Assembly: GCF_012927345.1 (NCBI RefSeq) | Contig: NZ_JABBGJ010000024.1 | Location: 80,004 to 144,003, forward strand | Source of the DNA: Paraburkholderia polaris | GTDB taxonomy: Bacteria; Pseudomonadota; Gammaproteobacteria; Burkholderiales; Burkholderiaceae | Direction: 5' to 3' | Length of the DNA stretch: 64,000 bases | Part shown: piece after piece, positions 59,663 through 64,000 of the stretch | Numbering within the stretch: the first letter of the stretch is position 1 | How the letters are laid out: the number at the start of each line of letters is the position of its first letter | The notes under the pieces: generated by a model | Databases searched by the model: none | Told to the model about the DNA's origin: nothing | Seen by the model: the letters and a program-made list of their open reading frames with translations, nothing else | Made by a program: the position numbers and the translations under genes

Positions 59663-60865
59663 TCAGACCCGCTCGATCACCAGGGCGATGCCTTGACCCA
59701 CGCCGATACACATCGTGCAAAGCGCAAAGCGGCCGTTGATTCGCTCCAGCTGGTAAAGCGCAGTGGTGATCAAGCGAGCGCCCGATGCGCCGAGCGGGTG
59801 ACCTAGCGCAATCGCTCCGCCATTCGGATTGACGCGCGGATCGTCGTCGCGCAGGCCGAGTGTGCGCAGGACGGCAAGCCCCTGCGATGCGAAGGCTTCG
59901 TTCAACTCGATCACGTCGAATTGGTCGAGTGTCATGTTCAGTTGCTTCAACAGCTTTTGCGTGGCTGGCGCCGGGCCGATGCCCATGATGCGCGGCTCCA
60001 CGCCTGCCGTCGCCATGCCCACCACACGTGCGCGGCGACGCAATCCGTATTGATCGGCAGCTTCCTGATTCGCGAGCAACAGCGCGCAGGCGCCGTCGTT
60101 TACGCCCGATGCATTGCCGGCGGTCACGCTGCCGTCGGGGCGGACCACGCCCTTGAGCTTGCCCAGGCTTTCGAGCGACGTTTCGCGCGGATGCTCGTCG
60201 AGCGTCACGCGTACGGGGTCGCCTTTCTTCTGCGCAATTTCAACGCCGACGATTTCCTGAGCCAAAGTGCCATCGCGCTGTGCGCGGGCTGCTTTTTGCT
60301 GGCTCGAAAGCGCAAACGCGTCCTGATCCGCGCGGTTGATGCCGAACTCGACGGCGACGTTTTCCGCGGTCTCCGGCATCGAATCGACGCCATATTGGCG
60401 CTTCATTAGCGGATTGATGAAGCGCCAGCCGATGGTCGTGTCGTAAATGTCAGCCTGCCGCGAGAACGCACTGGTGGCCTTGCCCATCACGAACGGCGCG
60501 CGCGTCATGCTTTCGACGCCGCCCGCAATCATCAGCCGCGCTTCGCCAGCCTTGATGGCGCGAGCAGCGGTGCCGACCGCATCCATGCCCGAGCCGCACA
60601 GGCGGTTGATGGTTGCGCCTGGCGCGTCCGTGGGTAAGCCGGCTAGCAATGCGGACATACGAGCGACGTTGCGGTTGTCTTCACCGGCTTGATTGGCGCA
60701 GCCGTAGATCACGTCGTCAATTGCCCGCCAGTCGACACCGGGATTGCGTTCGATCAGCGCCTTGATCGGTACCGCGCCGAGGTCATCCGCGCGGACATCT
60801 TTCAGGGCGCCGCCGTAACGGCCGATTGGGGTGCGAATCGCGTCGCAAATGAAGGCGTCGTTCAT
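59663..60865 (-). CDS. pcaF: 3-Oxoadipyl-CoA thiolase (PaaJ/PcaF)
   Basis: Thiolase of 400 residues that splits 3-oxoadipyl-CoA into succinyl-CoA and acetyl-CoA, the last step of phenylacetate and beta-ketoadipate routes. The acylated Cys90 is in NRLCGSGMDA, the His is in GGAIALGHPLGASG, and the second Cys is in CTMCIGVGQG. Location between paaN and paaG argues for the paa pathway role. ATG 60865 is chosen; the frame is open to 60952 without family support. Confidence 0.93.
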   Translation of the reverse strand: MNDAFICDAIRTPIGRYGGALKDVRADDLGAVPIKALIERNPGVDWRAIDDVIYGCANQAGEDNRNVARMSALLAGLPTDAPGATINRLCGSGMDAVGTAARAIKAGEARLMIAGGVESMTRAPFVMGKATSAFSRQADIYDTTIGWRFINPLMKRQYGVDSMPETAENVAVEFGINRADQDAFALSSQQKAARAQRDGTLAQEIVGVEIAQKKGDPVRVTLDEHPRETSLESLGKLKGVVRPDGSVTAGNASGVNDGACALLLANQEAADQYGLRRRARVVGMATAGVEPRIMGIGPAPATQKLLKQLNMTLDQFDVIELNEAFASQGLAVLRTLGLRDDDPRVNPNGGAIALGHPLGASGARLITTALYQLERINGRFALCTMCIGVGQGIALVIERV

Positions 60866-60951
60866 GTGGGTTCCTGCTGGGGCGGATCGGCGGGGCATGC
60901 CGATCCGATGTCTCATGTTAGTTGGGGCGCACGGCTCGGTCCATTCGGCCA

Positions 60952-60992
60952 AATGGCATAGGACGAAAGCCGTGCTTTTGTCTTATGCCATT
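60952..60992. terminator. Long inverted repeat at the paaN 3' end
   Basis: Arms of 18 bp (60952-60969 with 60975-60992) with a 5-nt loop differ at two positions. As plus-strand RNA those two become G-U pairs, while as minus-strand RNA they are A-C mismatches. The right arm touches the paaN stop codon. It has no U-tract. It may stabilise or attenuate the paaN mRNA. Confidence 0.5.
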
Positions 60993-62692
60993 CAGCCAGC
61001 TACCGCTGGTGCCGCTTTCGGTTCAACATGAACGCGACTTTGAACGACGCGGAAGCGGTTCGCGACAAAGGCTGCGTCGGCCAGCGCGGCATTTGCTGCC
61101 GGGTTTGCGCCCGTCCCGTGGAAGTCGGAGAAAGCTGCAGACTGATTGACGAAAACGCCGCCCGTCAAATTGATCGAGAGTGCTACGCCACCGCGGATCG
61201 ATGCTTCGTGCGCCTCTTCGAGCACGGCGTCATCCGTGCTGTAGACCGACAGCGTCAGCGCGCCGTGCTCGGCGGCGATTTCGCCAGCGAGGTCGAGCGA
61301 CTGCGCTGTCGAGTCGGTCGCGATCACGAACGAGATCGGGCCGAACCATTCTTTGGTGAACTGCGCGTGGTCGGTTGCAGCATCTAGTTGGAGCAGGAGC
61401 GGTGTGCGCACACGGGCGCCGGCAAAGGCCGGATGTTCGAGCGATTGGCTTTCTACCAGAACGCGGCCGAGCTTGACGGCTTCGTCGATACGTTGGGCTA
61501 CGCCTTCGTTCTGGATCGCGCCGAGCAGTTCGACGGCGCGCGCTGGATCAGCAACCAGTTTTTGCACTGCGCCGGCGATAGCTTGAGCAACTTCGTCGAA
61601 ACTGAGTGTGCCTTCAGCAGTGCGGATGCCGGCGCGCGGTACGTAGATGTTTTGCGGCGCAGTGCACATCTGGCCCGAATACAACGCGAGCGAGAAGGCG
61701 ATATTGCGAGCGGCGGCTTTGATGTCGTCCACGGAGTCGATCACGATCTGATTGACGCCGGCTTTTTCGGTGTAGACCTGAGCCTGATGCGCATTGCGCT
61801 CGAGCCATGTGCCGTTTTGTGTGCTGCCCGTGAAGTCAATCAATTTGATTTCCGGGCGCAGTGCCAGATCCTGGACGAGCGGGCCGTCGTTCGGTTCGGT
61901 CGCTAGCAGCGTAACGATGTTCGGATCGAAACCGGTTTCGCGCAGTACGTCGCGCGCGATTCGTACGGTCAGCGCAAGCGGCAGAATCGCGCCCGGATGC
62001 GGCTTGACGATCACGGTGTTGCCTGTTGCCAGATCAGCGAAGAGGCCCGGATAGCCGTTCCACGTCGGGAAGGTGCAGCAGCCGAGCACGAGGCCGGTGC
62101 CGCGCGGCACGACGGTGTAGCGTTTGTGCATCGCGAGCGGCGGATTTTTGCCCTGCGGCTTTTCCCAGTGGGCATCGGCGGGAATACGCCGCAGTTGATC
62201 CCACGCGTACACGACCGCTTCGAGGGCACGGTCTTGCGCATGCGGGCCGCCGGCCTGGAAGGCCATCATGAATGCCTGACCGGTCGTGTGCATCACGCTA
62301 TAGCCGATTTCGAAGCTGGCGCGATTCACGCGCGCGAGGATTTCGAGGCATACGCCGATCCACGCCTGCGGGCCGGCCAGGCGCCAGTCGCGCTGTGCGG
62401 CGGCTGCCGCGGAGATCAACGCGTCGGGATCGGCTTTCGGATAGCGCACGCCAAGCGGGAACCCGAACGGCGAGACTTCAGCGCCGACGGTTTCCCCGGT
62501 CGACGGCTGGTCGAGTTCGAACGTCTTGTTGAGATGCGCTTTGAATGCGGTTTCGCCGTCTGCGCTAGCGGTTTCCCCGTACACTTTCGGACTGGGCATC
62601 TCGACGAACGGACTCCAGTAGCCGCGTGTCTCAATTGCGGTGAGTGCCTTTTGCAGCGTGTCTTCGTGCTTGGTGAATAGCGGATGTGTCAT
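60992..62692 (-). CDS. paaN: Phenylacetic acid degradation protein PaaN (aldehyde dehydrogenase type)
   Basis: A 566-residue aldehyde dehydrogenase-fold protein expected to oxidise the ring-opened semialdehyde CoA intermediate. The cofactor segment PRGTGLVLGCCTFPTWNGYPGLFADLATGNTVIVKPHP and the candidate nucleophile Cys in YSGQMCTAPQN are present. The C-terminal MaoC hydratase domain of bifunctional PaaZ is absent, so ring opening must be done by another protein. ATG 62692 gives the family N-terminus MTHPLFTKHEDTL. It is the first gene of its operon, divergent from the enoyl-CoA hydratase gene, and has a PaaR-like site upstream. Confidence 0.92.
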   Translation of the reverse strand: MTHPLFTKHEDTLQKALTAIETRGYWSPFVEMPSPKVYGETASADGETAFKAHLNKTFELDQPSTGETVGAEVSPFGFPLGVRYPKADPDALISAAAAAQRDWRLAGPQAWIGVCLEILARVNRASFEIGYSVMHTTGQAFMMAFQAGGPHAQDRALEAVVYAWDQLRRIPADAHWEKPQGKNPPLAMHKRYTVVPRGTGLVLGCCTFPTWNGYPGLFADLATGNTVIVKPHPGAILPLALTVRIARDVLRETGFDPNIVTLLATEPNDGPLVQDLALRPEIKLIDFTGSTQNGTWLERNAHQAQVYTEKAGVNQIVIDSVDDIKAAARNIAFSLALYSGQMCTAPQNIYVPRAGIRTAEGTLSFDEVAQAIAGAVQKLVADPARAVELLGAIQNEGVAQRIDEAVKLGRVLVESQSLEHPAFAGARVRTPLLLQLDAATDHAQFTKEWFGPISFVIATDSTAQSLDLAGEIAAEHGALTLSVYSTDDAVLEEAHEASIRGGVALSINLTGGVFVNQSAAFSDFHGTGANPAANAALADAAFVANRFRVVQSRVHVEPKAAPAVAG

Positions 62693-62739
62693 GGCAGATG
62701 GGCTTGGCTGTACGTTGGGGAAAGCCTGTCGAATAATTG

Positions 62740-62753
62740 ACCGACCGGTTGGT
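62740..62753. promoter_or_regulatory. PaaR-like operator between paaN and paaF
   Basis: Imperfect palindrome ACCGACCGGTTGGT, with one asymmetric pair. It matches the type of site bound by the TetR-family regulator PaaR, which controls paa genes in Burkholderiales and responds to phenylacetyl-CoA. It lies 48 bp from the paaN start and 71 bp from the paaF start, so one site could control both directions. No paaR gene is in the window. Confidence 0.65.
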
Positions 62754-62824
62754 TGGTGAATGGTAGCATTATTAAGACGGCCGCGCGAAGCGTTTTCGCG
62801 CGCCATTAACCATCAGGAGGCGGC

Positions 62825-63601
62825 ATGGCTTACGAGAACATTCTGGTTGAGACGCGAGGGCGGGTCGGTGTAGTCACGTTGAATCGCCCGAAGGCATTGA
62901 ACGCGCTGAACGACGCCTTGATGGACGAACTGGGTGCGGCGCTGCGCGAGTTCGATGCCGACGACGCGATTGGTGCGATCGTGGTGACGGGCAGCGAGAA
63001 AGCGTTCGCCGCCGGCGCCGACATCGGCATGATGGCGACGTACACCTATATGGATGTCTACAAAGGCGACTACATTACTCGCAACTGGGAGACGGTGCGC
63101 TCCATCCGCAAGCCGATCATTGCCGCGGTGGCGGGGTTCGCGCTTGGCGGCGGTTGCGAGTTGGCGATGATGTGCGACATTATTCTCGCCGCCGACACTG
63201 CGAAGTTTGGTCAGCCGGAAATCAAACTCGGCATCATGCCGGGTGCCGGCGGCACGCAGCGACTGCCGCGCGCCGTCTCAAAGGCGAAAGCGATGGACCT
63301 CTGCCTGACCGCCCGCTTCATGGACGCAGCTGAGGCAGAGCGCGCTGGATTGGTCTCGCGGGTGATTCCCGTGGCGTCCCTGCTTGACGAGGCGGTGGCT
63401 GCGGCCGCGACCATTGCTGAATTCCCGCTGCCGGCGGTGATGATGGTCAAGGAATCGGTTAACCGTGCGTACGAGACGACGCTCGCAGAAGGCGTGCATT
63501 TCGAGCGCCGCCTCTTCCATTCGCTCTTCGCTACGGAGGATCAGAAGGAGGGGATGGCCGCGTTCGTTGAGAAGCGCAAACCGGTTTTCAAGCATCGTTA
63601 A
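62825..63601 (+). CDS. paaF: Enoyl-CoA hydratase (PaaF-like)
   Basis: Crotonase of 258 residues that hydrates 2,3-dehydroadipyl-CoA in the phenylacetate pathway, or acts in general beta-oxidation. The oxyanion-hole parts are AFAAGADIGMM and GFALGGGCELAMMCD. Both catalytic Glu are present: in GGGCEL and in GQPEIKLGIMPGAGGTQRL. An AGGAGG site precedes ATG 62825. Assignment to paaF rests on the divergent pairing with paaN and the PaaR-like site. Confidence 0.9.
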   Translation: MAYENILVETRGRVGVVTLNRPKALNALNDALMDELGAALREFDADDAIGAIVVTGSEKAFAAGADIGMMATYTYMDVYKGDYITRNWETVRSIRKPIIAAVAGFALGGGCELAMMCDIILAADTAKFGQPEIKLGIMPGAGGTQRLPRAVSKAKAMDLCLTARFMDAAEAERAGLVSRVIPVASLLDEAVAAAATIAEFPLPAVMMVKESVNRAYETTLAEGVHFERRLFHSLFATEDQKEGMAAFVEKRKPVFKHR

Positions 63602-63621
63602 TACGCTTGTCAAAATAACGC

Positions 63622-63650
63622 TTGCAAGGCGCGGTTCGGCTCGCTAGAAT
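63622..63650 (+). promoter_or_regulatory. rRNA operon promoter P1
   Basis: TTGCAA (63622-63627) and TAGAAT (63645-63650) with a 17-bp spacer, followed by CTCGCT. It is the upstream member of a tandem pair. Confidence 0.65.
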
Positions 63651-63753
63651 CTCGCTCTTTCGTGCTTCGGACACCGGGGCACGGGAGGCGGGAGAGCCAG
63701 CAGTGGCAAGGCTTTCAGCGAAGTGAGCGGGTTGAGAAAGTTAGAAAAACCTG

Positions 63754-63782
63754 TTGACGACGTAGCGAAAGTTCTTCATAAT
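63754..63782 (+). promoter_or_regulatory. rRNA operon promoter P2
   Basis: TTGACG (63754-63759) and CATAAT (63777-63782) with a 17-bp spacer, preceded by an A-rich stretch like an UP element and followed by CTCGTT. The discriminator matches that of P1. Confidence 0.75.
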
Positions 63783-64000
63783 CTCGTTTCTCTGCTGCTG
63801 ATGCAGCGACGCAGAACGAAGCGGTACCGGGTGGTTGCGAGGTGGGCGGTTGATGCCTGCAGCGCGCGGTGCGGTTTGGGTGGTGAATGCGTAATCGATC
63901 TTTAAAAATTAACAGCCGATAAGTGTGGGCGCTTGATGCGCGACGCGCAGTGGACTCTTCGGGGTCTGCTGGAAGCGAAAGTATCAAGTCTCACACTAGT
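63783..64000 (+). other. rRNA operon leader, 16S gene beyond the window
   Basis: The end of the window carries the segment CGATCTTTAAAAA (63896-63908), which resembles boxA of ribosomal antitermination, followed by AACAGCCGATAAGTGTGGGC and GCTTGATGCGCGACGCG. In beta-proteobacteria I know this sequence as the leader just upstream of 16S rRNA. The mature 16S start is not reached. Confidence 0.8.

Overview
The window is a GC-rich bacterial chromosome segment that reads as Burkholderiaceae, most likely Paraburkholderia chromosome 1. That assignment rests on gene content and order recalled from the group (tatC–degQ–nif3–petABC–sspAB, hemA–prfA–prmC–grxD–ubiX, rpe–gph–trpEGDC, a split paa cluster), not on a database search. 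Almost everything is chromosomal housekeeping. I see no insertion sequence, integrase, prophage or CRISPR array.

Layout. 1–7.4 kb: end of the Tat operon, a DegS/DegQ-type envelope protease, a NIF3-family protein, the three-subunit cytochrome bc1 complex (petA, petB, petC), then sspA/sspB and a tRNA-Thr(UGU). 7.5–18 kb: a looser region with two different class I methyltransferases, a BaiN/HI0933-type flavoprotein, small DUF proteins, a TetR regulator divergent from an MFS transporter with well-formed operators between them, a nitroreductase and a second MFS transporter. 18–22 kb: an Hsp70-like ATPase, a cold-shock protein with a long leader, and an APC permease behind a repeated-hairpin leader. 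22–31 kb: ring-cleaving dioxygenase family protein, ubiX, grxD, prmC, prfA, hemA, an atypical response regulator, an aminopeptidase P and a HAD phosphatase. 31–41.7 kb: DUF748 protein, ettA, the ugpBAEC glycerol-3-phosphate ABC importer with a divergent GDPD-fold lipoprotein, and ychF. 41.9–48.8 kb: ubiH-like hydroxylase, dsbC, an M61 protease, azoR, ung and a CYTH phosphatase. 48.8–56.6 kb: trpEGDC, gph, rpe, apaG and mltA. 56.9–63.6 kb: a phenylacetate catabolic operon (paaN–thiolase–paaG–paaI–paaK) divergent from an enoyl-CoA hydratase across a PaaR-like operator. 63.6–64 kb: tandem promoters and the leader of an rRNA operon whose 16S gene lies outside the window.

How genes work together. 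petABC build complex III. prmC methylates the release factor encoded by prfA, its upstream neighbour. UgpBAEC imports glycerol-3-phosphate, and a divergent GDPD-fold lipoprotein sits beside it, although that protein has lost most of the catalytic residues expected of the family. The paa genes activate phenylacetate to its CoA ester, handle the ring-opened intermediates and perform beta-oxidation; the ring epoxidase genes paaABCDE are not in this window.

The least ordinary signals are not protein families. (1) Several minus-strand genes carry repeats or decayed copies of their own 3' end directly after the stop codon (degQ, the 16.5 kb MFS gene, the 22.2 kb dioxygenase, ettA, paaK). (2) A 36-bp AT-rich sequence occurs once downstream of tRNA-Thr and once in frame inside the flavoprotein gene. 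(3) A run of related hairpins fills the APC permease leader. (4) Two proteins look like catalytically altered family members: a response regulator with Glu at the phosphoacceptor position and a GDPD-fold lipoprotein without the usual metal and acid-base residues.
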